A DNA stretch of 64,000 bases, taken from positions 2,046,001 to 2,110,000 of the forward strand of contig NZ_CP079865.1 in the NCBI RefSeq assembly GCF_025263565.1, read 5' to 3'. Origin of the DNA: Mycobacterium sp. SMC-8. Lineage in GTDB: Bacteria; Actinomycetota; Actinomycetes; Mycobacteriales; Mycobacteriaceae. Under the pieces are notes generated by a model, which had not been told where the DNA came from, did not search any database, and worked only from the letters and a program-made list of their open reading frames with translations. A program made the translations under genes and the position numbers. The first letter of the stretch is position 1, and the number at the start of each line of letters is the position of its first letter. Below are positions 18,961 through 26,838 of this stretch, piece by piece.

Positions 18961-20739
18961 CCTGAGTTGGGTCACTTTGGTCAGTTTTGTAGGGTGGCGG
19001 TGTCTTGAGCTGGGGTGATGTCTCCGCTTAGTGCCCCTGCTAGGCACTAATTTGGGTCAGTAGGCTGCCTGGATGGTGTGGATTCGGCGGGTGCGCACGG
19101 CCTCGGGCGCGACCGCGGTCCAGATCGCCGAATCCGTCGATGGCCGCCGCCGGATCGTGCGCCATGTGGGCTCTGCGCGTGATGACGCCGAGCTGGGTCT
19201 GCTGCTCGAGGAGGCCCGCCGGCTGTTGGCCGATGACACCCAAGGCGAGTTGGATCTGGGGATCACGCCGAAAGCCGTTCGGGCCCATATGGTTCCACCG
19301 CCAGCTGGCATGCTGTTCACCGAGGATGGTGGAGAATCCGCAGTACGGGAGTTGGTGGTGCGGCCGCGGGTGCTCAAGAGCTGCAGCGGGCTGCTGTATG
19401 ACGCCCTGGCGCAGGTGTATGCCAGCCTGGGGTTCGACGACGCGGTCGGCGATGAGGTCTTCCGTGACCTGGTCATCGCCCGGGTGGTCGAGCCGACCAG
19501 CCTGCTCGACGCCGATCGGGTCCTCGCCGAGCTGGGACGTACCTCAGCGTCACTGTCGACCCGCAAGCGCACCCTGCGCCGTGCCCGCGGTGGTGGTTAC
19601 CGCGACCAGATCGCCGCAGCGTGTTTCGCCCACGCCCGCACCGCCGGTGATGTCAGCCTGGTGCTTTACGACGTCACGACCCTGTATTTCGAGGCCGACA
19701 AGGAAGACGACCTACGCCGCGTGGGGTACTCCAAGGAACGCCGAGTGGACCCGCAGATCGTGGTCGGGCTGCTGGTCGATCGGTGCGGATTCCCCTTGGA
19801 AATCGGCTGTTTCGAAGGAAACAAGGCCGAAACTCTGACGATCGTGCCGATCGTGAAGGCATTCCAAGCCCGCCACGAGATCACCGACATTGTCGTCGTC
19901 GCTGATGCGGGCATGCTGGCCAGCGGCAATCTGCGCGAACTTGATGAGGCAGGGTTGCGGTTCATCGTCGGATCGAGGGTTACCAAAGCGCCCAACGATC
20001 TGGCCTCGCACTTCCATTGGCACGGCGACTTCTTCACCGATGGCCAGATCATCGACACCATCACCCCACGCGATCGACGCGGCACCGCGACCAAGACCAG
20101 CGACCCCAAGCGCAAAGCCGAGCCCGTCTGGGATCCGGCGACCCACACCAAGTCCTGGCGGGCGGTGTGGGCGTACTCGACCAAACGCGCGGTGCGCGAC
20201 ACCAAGACGCTCAACCTGCAGGAGAACAAGGCCCGTGCGGTCGTCGCCGGCGAGAAAGCCGCGCGGGTACCGCGGTTCATCAAGAACTGCAACGGTTCCC
20301 AAGAATTTGACGAGGCGTCGTTGCAGCGCGCCCGCCGCTTGGTCGGGCTCAAGGGCTACGTCACCAACATCGACGCCGCACTGATGCCCGCGACCGAAGT
20401 GGTCGCCAGCTACCACGACCTCTGGCACGTCGAGGCGTCCTTCCGGATGTCCAAATCCGACCTCGCTGCCCGGCCCATGTTCGCCCGCGCCCGCGACGCC
20501 ATCGAAGCCCACCTGACCATCGTGTTCACCGCCCTGGCCGTCAGCCGCGAAGTCCAGACCCGCACCGGCCTGTCACTGCGCCGATTCCTACGCACCCTCA
20601 AACCCCTGCGATCAGCCACCATCGACCTCAACGGCGTCATCGCCACCTACCCGCCAGCCCTAAACACCGAGGTCAACGCAATCCTCAACGCACTGAACGC
20701 CGAGAATTCAAGGCACTAAGCCAAATGACCCAACTCGGG
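18961..20739 (+). mobile_element. IS1549/IS1634-like insertion sequence, 1,779 bp
   Basis: Terminal inverted repeats are present. The left end reads CCTGAGTTGGGTCACTTTGG. The right end, complemented, reads CCCGAGTTGGGTCATTTGG, differing at one base plus a one-base gap. The element has one transposase gene and is flanked by 109-bp direct repeats. It interrupts the element A integrase. Both ends and the gene look intact, so insertion is recent compared with decay of the host gene. Confidence 0.85.
19073..20719 (+). CDS. IS1549/IS1634-family DDE transposase
   Basis: 548 residues, intact. An N-terminal region (VWIRRVRTASGATAVQIAE) is followed by the IS4-type DDE domain. Probable acidic residues are Asp near 201 (LVLYDVTTLYFEAD), Asp near 278 (VVVADAGMLASG) and Glu near 453 in the signature YHDLWHVEASFRMSKSDL. 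Length and layout fit the IS1634 group. It lies alone between the inverted repeats. Confidence 0.9.
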   Translation: MVWIRRVRTASGATAVQIAESVDGRRRIVRHVGSARDDAELGLLLEEARRLLADDTQGELDLGITPKAVRAHMVPPPAGMLFTEDGGESAVRELVVRPRVLKSCSGLLYDALAQVYASLGFDDAVGDEVFRDLVIARVVEPTSLLDADRVLAELGRTSASLSTRKRTLRRARGGGYRDQIAAACFAHARTAGDVSLVLYDVTTLYFEADKEDDLRRVGYSKERRVDPQIVVGLLVDRCGFPLEIGCFEGNKAETLTIVPIVKAFQARHEITDIVVVADAGMLASGNLRELDEAGLRFIVGSRVTKAPNDLASHFHWHGDFFTDGQIIDTITPRDRRGTATKTSDPKRKAEPVWDPATHTKSWRAVWAYSTKRAVRDTKTLNLQENKARAVVAGEKAARVPRFIKNCNGSQEFDEASLQRARRLVGLKGYVTNIDAALMPATEVVASYHDLWHVEASFRMSKSDLAARPMFARARDAIEAHLTIVFTALAVSREVQTRTGLSLRRFLRTLKPLRSATIDLNGVIATYPPALNTEVNAILNALNAENSRH

Positions 20740-20848
20740 CCTGATGATTGCCGCCGGACGGCCGATGCCCTCGGCTAATGGGCCACGCCCACCCGCACAC
20801 GACGACGCGGGTGTCCGCCCATCTAATCAACACCGATGACCATTCCGA
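20740..20848. repeat. Right 109-bp target-site duplication of the IS1549-like element
   Basis: Direct copy of 18852-18960 with one mismatch. Beyond it the integrase C-terminal coding sequence continues (DAMAALDARAVRAGR). Confidence 0.85.
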
Positions 20849-20924
20849 CGCGATGGCCGCCCTTGACGCCCGGGCGGTCCGCGCCGGTCGCACCGGCCGC
20901 CACAAACGTTGTGTCGTTGCGCCG

Positions 20925-21854
20925 TTATCGCTTCTTGCGCTTTCCAGGTCTGCGACCCGTCGGCTTCTTACCTGGTTTTGGGTTGGCGATCGTGACCCGC
21001 TTCCGGCCAAGTGCGGCGTCATTCATCAGATCGTCGATGCGATCGAGGCGCGCCACGAGGTCGGTGTTGCTTGCGACCGCGATCGAGTCGGTGGGCGGAA
21101 CAATCGCTAGCGGCCACATTGGAGTGACCAGCGCTTCGAGCTCAGCGGCGAAGCCGAAGAGCTTGTCGGCAATGCTGTAGAGGTGCTCGGCCTTATCGCT
21201 GATGCAGGTCGGTTCCTTCCCGCCGCGGTAGTACCGGCCCGACCAAAGCTCTCCAGAATCGAAACCTGCAAGCCACCAATTGCTGTGCACAACGTTGTTC
21301 CGGATGTCTCGGAGGCGCTCCTTCTCGGCAGCCTCTAAGAGTTTCGCCACGCGCTGTGCGAGGTCTGACGGGTCGGCCTCGCACAGTTTAGAGATTTTGG
21401 TGTGAAGAGGATTCCAGTCAGCTGGCACGTCTTTGCTCGCGAGATCCCGGTTCGTGCCGCCGGTTAATGAGACGAGTACCTTCTTCAGTGCCATCTCGAC
21501 ATGTCCGCCCGCGACGGTGACGGCTCCGACTGCAGAAAAAAGCCGACGCTGGTGCTTGCAATCGGCATCCGCGTACCTGTGCCCGGTTACGCGTACCGGC
21601 CGCAAAGACGCTAAGTCAAAAGCCTGATCTTCTGGACCCACGGGCGGCACTAACGTGAAACTTGCGCCTCGCGATACGCCTTCGCCATGCTGCAAGTTGA
21701 ACGGGACCGATTTGCCGGGTACATAGCCCGTCGGAATTACCATCTTCTCGTCATGTTCATAGATGCGGTGCTTAACGTGCGAAGCGAGCTCGTCATCGGT
21801 GAAGTCAGCGGCGGTCGCGATGGGAATCTCGTGCCCGTCGATACGAAAGATCAT
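20925..21854 (-). CDS. HEPN-motif hypothetical protein, possible ribonuclease
   Basis: 309 residues from ATG 21854. A helical central region contains LRDIRNNVVHSNWW (about 182-195), a match to the R-X4-6-H signature of HEPN ribonucleases, preceded by a long helix (GHVEMALKKVLVSL). The C-terminus is very basic (KPGKKPTGRRPGKRKK). HEPN proteins often act in toxin or phage-defence systems. No antitoxin partner lies beside it; element A around it is degraded but this frame is intact. The family assignment is tentative. Confidence 0.55.
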   Translation of the reverse strand: MIFRIDGHEIPIATAADFTDDELASHVKHRIYEHDEKMVIPTGYVPGKSVPFNLQHGEGVSRGASFTLVPPVGPEDQAFDLASLRPVRVTGHRYADADCKHQRRLFSAVGAVTVAGGHVEMALKKVLVSLTGGTNRDLASKDVPADWNPLHTKISKLCEADPSDLAQRVAKLLEAAEKERLRDIRNNVVHSNWWLAGFDSGELWSGRYYRGGKEPTCISDKAEHLYSIADKLFGFAAELEALVTPMWPLAIVPPTDSIAVASNTDLVARLDRIDDLMNDAALGRKRVTIANPKPGKKPTGRRPGKRKKR

Positions 21855-22006
21855 GCGCAGATGCTTCCAGAGAGCCCCGACAGCCCAGCAGGCACTTTTT
21901 GGCCGCCCGCGAGGGCAAGCACGAATCTGACGCGTGCAAGACAAGTGAATAGAGATTTGCGGCGCACCCGAAGGGTCGCAGAAAACGCTCTGATCAGCGT
22001 AAACAG

Positions 22007-22080
22007 TGGAGCCGATGACGGGAATCGAACCCGCGTATTCAGCTTGGGAAGCTGATGTTCTGCCATTGAACTACATCGGC
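22007..22080 (-). tRNA. tRNA-Gly(CCC)
   Basis: A complete cloverleaf of 74 nt. Acceptor stem GCCGATG/CATCGGC, D stem GTTC/GAAC, anticodon stem TCAGC/GCTGA with loop TTCCCAA (anticodon CCC, reading GGG), T stem GCGGG/CCCGT with TTCGATT loop, discriminator T and an encoded CCA. The 5' 41 nt are the attachment core shared with 41120-41160. Its present upstream sequence is element B DNA, with a possible -10 (TATCGT) about 25-30 bp before the 5' end. Confidence 0.95.
22040..22080. repeat. attL, 41-bp core of element B in the tRNA 5' half
   Basis: Identical over all 41 bp to 41120-41160. Identity ends at the anticodon loop on one side and at the tRNA 5' terminus on the other. The core includes the palindromic anticodon stem-loop CAGCTTGGGAAGCTG. 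Confidence 0.9.
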
Positions 22081-22134
22081 GCGGTGCCTTTGACCTGCAC
22101 GGACGGAAACGATAGCAGACCGCTGAGATCCTCA

Positions 22135-22155
22135 GTGTCACGACGATGTCACAAC
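22135..22155. repeat. Candidate integrase arm-type site, left
   Basis: A 21-bp sequence with two TGTCAC units spaced 11 bp, matching 40976-40996 with one mismatch. It overlaps the last codons of the integrase gene, 55 bp inside the left core repeat. Position at both element ends suggests arm binding. Confidence 0.55.
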
Positions 22156-23334
22156 CCGCTCGAAACTACTTGCGGCCGACTTGAGCGCGTCGGGCTGGCT
22201 GTGCGCGTAGATGCGCAGCGTCACAGATGCGTCCGCATGGCCGGCCCAAGCGGCGACGACTGGCACGGGCACGCCGTCAAGCAGCATCTTGGTCACGGCC
22301 GTGTGCCGGCCGCCGCCGTGCAACTTGATGTGTCGCAGCCCCGCGGCCTTCACCGCCGTCGCCCACATCTTCGACAGCACCGCGGGGCTGTACGGCTGGC
22401 CGACCTCGTTGCTGATGATGTATCCGAAGTGCTCGCCCCTGCCGCCGAGACCGAGTGCCAGCCGCTCGGTGGCCTGACGGGTATGGGCTGACCGAAGCGC
22501 CGCGACCGCCCGCTCCGGCAGCGGTAGCGTCCGCTCGCTGGCGGCCGTTTTGGTGTCACCCTCCACTGTCTTGCCGGCCGCCACGGTCCTCGTGTTGACG
22601 ATCCTCATCGTCCGGGCCGTGAGGTCGACGTCTGACCACCGCAGCCCGCACAGTTCACCGCGCCGTAGCCCGAGCGCGGCCAGCTCGTAGAAGTGAGCCA
22701 AGCGGTCGTCGGCTACATGCGCGAGCAGTTGCGCGACCTCGGCATCGGTGTAGGTGTCGACGTCCTGGCGGCCGACCCGCATCGGCTTCACCACCTCGGC
22801 GGGATTGCGGCTAATCAATCCCTCGGCATGTGCAGCAGCCAGCGCGACCTTGACCGTCTGAATCACCTTGTTGACCGCGACCGGCCCCCACGGTTTACGC
22901 TTCCGGCCGTTGGGTGTCTTGCTGCCGCCGGCAACAAGCTCACGGACCAGAGCGTCAATGTCGGCCTTCGTGATCCGCTGCAACGGTGTATCGCTGTACT
23001 TCTGACTGAACGCGGTCAGGTCGTATCGCAGCTTCGCCAGCGCCGTTTCCTTGAGGTCGTGGCGGCCGTTGGTGTAATCCTCGCAGAACTGTTTGACCGT
23101 AAGCACCGAGCGCGGCACGAAGACGTCCTTCGCGGCCTGGTCGCCGATTTCCGAGAGAGCGTCTCGCGCTTCTTTCTCGGTCGCGTAGCGGCGACGGACC
23201 TGGCGGCGCTTACCCGTCTGGATGTCGTGTCCTGCGTCCACCGTAAGCTGGTACCGCACAACGGTTTTGCCCTGTTTACGGTCTTGAACTTTGATCTTCC
23301 GAATCTGCGGAGGTAACTGCTGACGCTTGCTCAC
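22138..23334 (-). CDS. Phage-type tyrosine integrase of element B
   Basis: 398 residues from GTG 23334. An N-terminal arm-binding domain (QIRKIKVQDRKQGKTVVRYQLT) is followed by a SAM-like core-binding domain and the catalytic domain. Catalytic residues visible are Arg224 (LGLRRGELCGLRW), His339, Arg343-His344, His366 (AGHADASVT) and Tyr377 (LRIYAHS). Box II reads HGGGRHT, so the usual H-X-X-R spacing has one extra glycine. It would recombine the 41-bp tRNA-Gly core. The IS110 element sits just upstream and may have separated it from its promoter. Confidence 0.88.
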   Translation of the reverse strand: MSKRQQLPPQIRKIKVQDRKQGKTVVRYQLTVDAGHDIQTGKRRQVRRRYATEKEARDALSEIGDQAAKDVFVPRSVLTVKQFCEDYTNGRHDLKETALAKLRYDLTAFSQKYSDTPLQRITKADIDALVRELVAGGSKTPNGRKRKPWGPVAVNKVIQTVKVALAAAHAEGLISRNPAEVVKPMRVGRQDVDTYTDAEVAQLLAHVADDRLAHFYELAALGLRRGELCGLRWSDVDLTARTMRIVNTRTVAAGKTVEGDTKTAASERTLPLPERAVAALRSAHTRQATERLALGLGGRGEHFGYIISNEVGQPYSPAVLSKMWATAVKAAGLRHIKLHGGGRHTAVTKMLLDGVPVPVVAAWAGHADASVTLRIYAHSQPDALKSAASSFERVVTSS

Positions 23335-23349
23335 TGGTGCACCATCCTT

Positions 23350-23591
23350 GTGTCGGTGATCTTGGATGGATTGCCGATGCACCCGAGGTGCCGCTGATCT
23401 ATCGCCCTGCTCGCTCGACACATTCGATGTCCAGCATGAGTTCTGCGGAGGCCAGTGGTTACCCGGGGCGCGTTGACCGTCGACAGGGCTATGCGCCACC
23501 GAGCGCCGCTCAGTGAGCGAACCGGCAGTCGTGCCCCGGAACCTGCACATAAGGGTGCCTCCCCACTGGGCTTAGCAGCGAGGAGGCTGTC
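23350..23591 (+). ncRNA. Candidate IS110 bridge RNA region
   Basis: About 240 bp of non-coding sequence between the inferred left end and the recombinase start. In the IS110 subgroup this interval encodes the bridge RNA that pairs with target and donor DNA. The region is GC-rich with several short self-complementary stretches, but I did not resolve its loops. The assignment rests on family and position. Confidence 0.4.
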
Positions 23592-24836
23592 ATGAAGTCT
23601 GCCCGAAATACCCTGCCAACGGAACCCACCAATGGGCTCACCTGTGGAATCGACTGGGCCCGCGATGATCACGCGGTCTCGATCGTCGATGCCAAAGGCC
23701 GCGAGATCACCCGCAAAACGATCGGTCACCACGCCGTTGGGCTGCGTGATCTGCTCACCACACTGCAGCGCGTCGGTGTCGGAGAAGTCGCCATCGAACG
23801 CCCCGACGGTCCGGTTGTAGATGCCCTGCTCGAGGCCGGGATCACCGTCGTGGTGATCAGTCCCAACCAGGTGAAGAACCTGCGCGGGCGCTACGGATCG
23901 GCCGGCAACAAAGACGACCGCTTCGACGCGTTCGTCCTGGCCGACACCTTGCGCACCGACCGGACCCGGCTGCGGCCCCTGCAGCCCGACAGCCCGGCCA
24001 CCGTCGCCCTGCGTCAGACCTGTCGAGCCCGCAAAAATCTGGTCGCTCACCGCGTGGCGATCGCCAACCAGCTGCGGGCTCATCTGATGATCGTCTTTCC
24101 CGGCGCGGTCGGGCTGTTCGCCGATATCGACTCGCCGATCAGCCTGGCCTTTTTGGCCCGCTTTGACTGCCAGGACCGCGCCGACTGGCTCTCGGTCACC
24201 CGGATGGCCAACTGGCTGGCCAGCGTTGGCTACAGCGGCCGCACCCACGCCAGTGAACTGCACCGACGACTCACCGCCGCGCCTCGCGGCGCCACCGGTA
24301 TCGACGGTGCCACCATCACCGCGACCTTCGTCGAGGTGTTGAGCACTGTGAGCGCCCAGATCAAAACCCTCGACCAGAGCATCGCCGAGCAACTCGACGC
24401 TCACGCCGATGCTCATATCTTCACCAGCCTGCCCCGCTCGGGCACCTTCCGTGCCGCCCGACTGCTCGCCGAAATGGGCGACTGCCGCGCACGGTTCCCC
24501 ACCCCCGAATCGCTGGCGTGCCTGGCCGGAGTCGCCCCCTCCACCCGCCAGTCCGGGAAAGTCAAACACGTCGGATTCCGCTGGGCTGCAGACAAACAAC
24601 TCCGCGACGCCGTATGCGATTTCGCCGGTGACAGTCGTCGAGCCAACCCCTGGGCTGCCGATCTCTACAACCGCGCCCGAGCCCGCGGACACGACCACCC
24701 CCACGCCGTGCGCATCCTCGCCCGCGCCTGGCTCTACATCCTCTGGCACTGCTGGCACGACGAAGTCGCCTACGATCCCACCCAACACAGGGCCCTCCAA
24801 AAGCTGATCAACCAGGATCAACCCAGGGCGGCTTGA
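23592..24836 (+). CDS. IS110-family DEDD/serine recombinase
   Basis: 414 residues, intact. The N-terminal RuvC-like DEDD domain starts CGIDWARDDHAVSIVD (Asp21) and continues with VAIERPDGPVVDALL and DDRFDAFVLADTL. The C-terminal Tnp-20 domain has LPRSGTFRAARLLAEMGD and APSTRQSGK, which carries the likely catalytic serine (near 317). The ATG at 23592 follows GAGGAGG. Length is normal. It acts with an element-encoded guide RNA in known relatives. Confidence 0.92.
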   Translation: MKSARNTLPTEPTNGLTCGIDWARDDHAVSIVDAKGREITRKTIGHHAVGLRDLLTTLQRVGVGEVAIERPDGPVVDALLEAGITVVVISPNQVKNLRGRYGSAGNKDDRFDAFVLADTLRTDRTRLRPLQPDSPATVALRQTCRARKNLVAHRVAIANQLRAHLMIVFPGAVGLFADIDSPISLAFLARFDCQDRADWLSVTRMANWLASVGYSGRTHASELHRRLTAAPRGATGIDGATITATFVEVLSTVSAQIKTLDQSIAEQLDAHADAHIFTSLPRSGTFRAARLLAEMGDCRARFPTPESLACLAGVAPSTRQSGKVKHVGFRWAADKQLRDAVCDFAGDSRRANPWAADLYNRARARGHDHPHAVRILARAWLYILWHCWHDEVAYDPTQHRALQKLINQDQPRAA

Positions 24837-24847
24837 CACAGGGCAAC

Positions 24848-25489
24848 TCATGCCCTGGCCCTTCCCTGTTTGGTCGGCGGCAACAGCCCACGTTCGCGCG
24901 CCTGCTTAACGTAATCGGTTGCCTGACGGTGCTTTACGCCGAACGTGCGCGATACGGCTTCAGTTGGCGCGTGTTCAATATTGTCGCGGTAGACCGTTGC
25001 CACCTGCTGCAAGAACGCCGTGTTGATAACCCGCTTGCCGGACCTTCGCCGTTCGATGTCCTTGCGGATGATTGAGGCAAGCTCTCCGTGATCGTCGGTG
25101 GCCGCCGAAATGGACACCTGGTCCATCGTCTCGTCGTAAACAACCTCGTAGACGAAGATTTCGTACAGCCGGATGAAGGATTCCAAGTCACTGTCACGAA
25201 AGTCGATAGGGCGAATCTCGCGCGAGTTCTCGCCAGCAACAAGGGAAATAGCCACAATTCTCGGGGTCTGATTACGTAATTCAATGCGCACTGTCAGATC
25301 AGGCTCGTCGTAGCCGGGGACGTCAACGGTCAGCCATTCCGGCATATACAGGCTTTCGCCCAGGTGCGTCCGCGGGCCGACGGTGATCCGGTAGTTGAGA
25401 ACCTCAATCGATTCGCCGTCGCGCGCCATTACCTCCCTCAAGGCGCGCTTGAGCGGCGTGCCCCTGCCTCGCTTGAACTGGTCTTTCAT
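24848..25489 (-). CDS. Element-encoded HTH protein of unknown function
   Basis: 213 residues. The N-terminal two thirds are a mixed alpha/beta region without known motifs. The C-terminal 45 residues (EAVSRTFGVKHRQATDYVKQ, then ARERGLLPP) form a helix-turn-helix of the kind that ends many small actinobacterial phage-island proteins. It is divergent from the excisionase across a palindromic operator-like site, which suggests a switch role controlling excision and replication genes. This role is inference. Confidence 0.6.
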   Translation of the reverse strand: MKDQFKRGRGTPLKRALREVMARDGESIEVLNYRITVGPRTHLGESLYMPEWLTVDVPGYDEPDLTVRIELRNQTPRIVAISLVAGENSREIRPIDFRDSDLESFIRLYEIFVYEVVYDETMDQVSISAATDDHGELASIIRKDIERRRSGKRVINTAFLQQVATVYRDNIEHAPTEAVSRTFGVKHRQATDYVKQARERGLLPPTKQGRARA

Positions 25490-25511
25490 CGACGCTCGCT
25501 TCTGCTAAGTG

Positions 25512-25526
25512 GACCGCTTAGCGGTC
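25512..25526. promoter_or_regulatory. Palindromic operator-like site between HTH gene and excisionase
   Basis: GACCGCT-T-AGCGGTC is a perfect 7-bp inverted repeat with one central base. It lies in the 89-bp divergent gap, 22 bp upstream of the HTH gene and 52 bp upstream of the excisionase start. A TTGACC hexamer for the leftward gene overlaps it. A candidate site for the neighbouring HTH protein. Confidence 0.5.
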
Positions 25527-25651
25527 AACATAGCACCGTGGGAACACCAGCGGAAGCAAGCGAACGAAAGAAGGCCACATGAACGGTGAAGGTAAGCGCC
25601 TGGTGTCGATACCAGATTCAAAGGCGGCGCTCGGTGTTGGCCGTCGCTCAG

Positions 25652-26596
25652 GATGCAGACGATGGCGTCACTGTGGATGCAGACGTGATTTCGGGGGTCG
25701 GTCTGCATTGTGACGGGGTAATCGTCGCGGCGACGCGGTGGTCGTCATGGTGACGACTGTCGGCAGGCATGGTGATGACGCCCCCGGCGGCAGCGCGGGG
25801 ACGTCGGAGGGTCAGCCGGGTGGCGCCAGAAGGCGGCCGCGGGTGTACATCCCGATCAGGGTCCACGGCGGCTCACCGAGGGCGTAGCGGCGGCGGTCCC
25901 AGTAGGCCGCTGCCGACAACAGCGACAGCGCGTGGTGCAACATGTTCCCTCGGTAGCGCAGCGCGGTGAACGTGTCGGGGTCCAGGGCGAGCAGCTGCTC
26001 GGTCCCGTCGCGTGCGAGACGGTCCAGGTGCTCTGGCGGTAGTCGGCGAAGCCAGCGGCGCACGGTGGACACCGGCCGCCCCATGGTCGCCGCGATACGC
26101 CGGTGTCCGAGTCCATTTGCTTTGTGCAGCAATGCTGTTCCAATCACTGCGGTGGTGTCGGCATGGCGTGGCTGCAGAGCGGCGGGCATCACGATATGCG
26201 TTGACGAGCAGGACCGGCATCGCGTGCGGCGGGGGCGCACCGTGATCGTGGTCCCGTCGTGATCGCGCACAGAGCGCCGCCTGCCGTAGCCCCAAGAAGT
26301 CAGCTGGCCGTCGCGGCACCGCGGGCAGCGGAGTTCGCCGGCGGCGAGCAGTTTCTCGGCCAGTTCGCCGGTGCGCGCGACGATCACCGCAGAGCCAGTC
26401 CATGATCCACCAGCCTTACCTATCACCCGGGAACCGGGATAGGGGTCAGTTCGTGTTGGGCGACCGCAGAATCGACGCGTCCGCCGTCACCGATTGTGAC
26501 GATCTCGGGATTCGGCATCGCGCCGGAGCCGAAATGGACTCTGCGCGAGCAGACCAGCGCGGGGTCCGTTCGTGGGCACGCTGATGATGCAGACGA
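25652..26596 (-). mobile_element. Small insertion inside the excisionase, uncharacterised type
   Basis: About 0.95 kb lies between the two excisionase pieces, flanked by an 11-bp direct repeat GATGCAGACGA (25652-25662 and 26586-26596). A further GGATGCAGAC (25675) and an inverted GTCTGCAT (25701) lie near the left end. It carries one gene with a zinc ribbon and HTH but no visible DDE, DEDD or serine-recombinase domain. The true ends are uncertain. Confidence 0.45.
25812..26387 (-). CDS. Zinc-ribbon and HTH protein (DUF6431-like)
   Basis: 191 residues from GTG 26387; the frame is open to GTG 26426. An N-terminal zinc ribbon (LRCPRCRDGQL, then TRCRSCSSTH) is followed by ADTTAVIGTALLHKANGLGH and a homeodomain-like HTH (RRIAATMGRPVSTVRRWLRR). 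The C-terminal region is hydrophobic and Tyr/Arg-rich. It resembles the DNA-binding front half of ISL3/IS1595 transposases and proteins I recall as DUF6431, but lacks a catalytic domain. It may be the mobility or targeting protein of the insertion it occupies. Confidence 0.6.
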   Translation of the reverse strand: MIVARTGELAEKLLAAGELRCPRCRDGQLTSWGYGRRRSVRDHDGTTITVRPRRTRCRSCSSTHIVMPAALQPRHADTTAVIGTALLHKANGLGHRRIAATMGRPVSTVRRWLRRLPPEHLDRLARDGTEQLLALDPDTFTALRYRGNMLHHALSLLSAAAYWDRRRYALGEPPWTLIGMYTRGRLLAPPG

Positions 26597-26838
26597 CCGC
26601 CGTCCCCGACCCGGGATTTCGACAACTTCAATGACGATCACCCCCGCCGTGGTCGTCACACAGAGGGACGGTCAACACTCGGCGGCATCGGGCACACCAC
26701 CATTTACGAACTGATCAAGCGCGGCGAGCTTGTCAAGGTCAACATCGGCCGGCGCAGCTTCATCACCGCGGATTCCCTTGCGGCATATGTGGATCGGCTC
26801 AGCATGGCCAGCACTCAGGCCTGCGGCGGCGCGGCGCG

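Larger units (their letters stand above)
18279..20924 (+). pseudogene. Tyrosine integrase, frameshifted and split by an insertion sequence
   Basis: Pieces of one phage-type tyrosine recombinase appear in order. An N-terminal arm-binding region starts at ATG 18279 (MAYVQKRKWPIGTVTYNARW). A core-binding segment is at 18520-18765 in another frame (KPSTLENYSLALRPKAQ). The catalytic box HALRHTYASLMIAAG is near 18828-18872, and the C-terminal GHAHPHTTTRVSAHLIN lies after the inserted element, near 20775-20825. At least two frameshifts and the 1.8-kb insertion break it. It was presumably the integrase of element A. Confidence 0.75.
16405..22039. mobile_element. Degenerate tRNA-Gly integrative element (element A)
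   Basis: Bounded on the left by the decayed tRNA 3' half and on the right by the intact tRNA-Gly. It holds small orphan genes, a broken tyrosine integrase, an IS1549-like insertion and a HEPN-motif protein. Base composition is visibly less GC-rich than the flanks. The stretch 16452-16740 has no gene; it carries a tandem 10-bp repeat (GACGGGAGCA at 16599 and 16609) that could be a pair of integrase arm sites. It cannot be mobile in its present state. Confidence 0.6.
23349..24840 (+). mobile_element. IS110-family insertion sequence
   Basis: One recombinase gene with a long left non-coding end and a very short right end. Boundaries are tentative: TGTGTC at 23349-23354 and its complement GACACA at 24835-24840 may be the short imperfect terminal repeats. 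The right limit must lie before 24848, where the next gene stops. It is inserted between the integrase and the HTH gene of element B. Confidence 0.65.
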
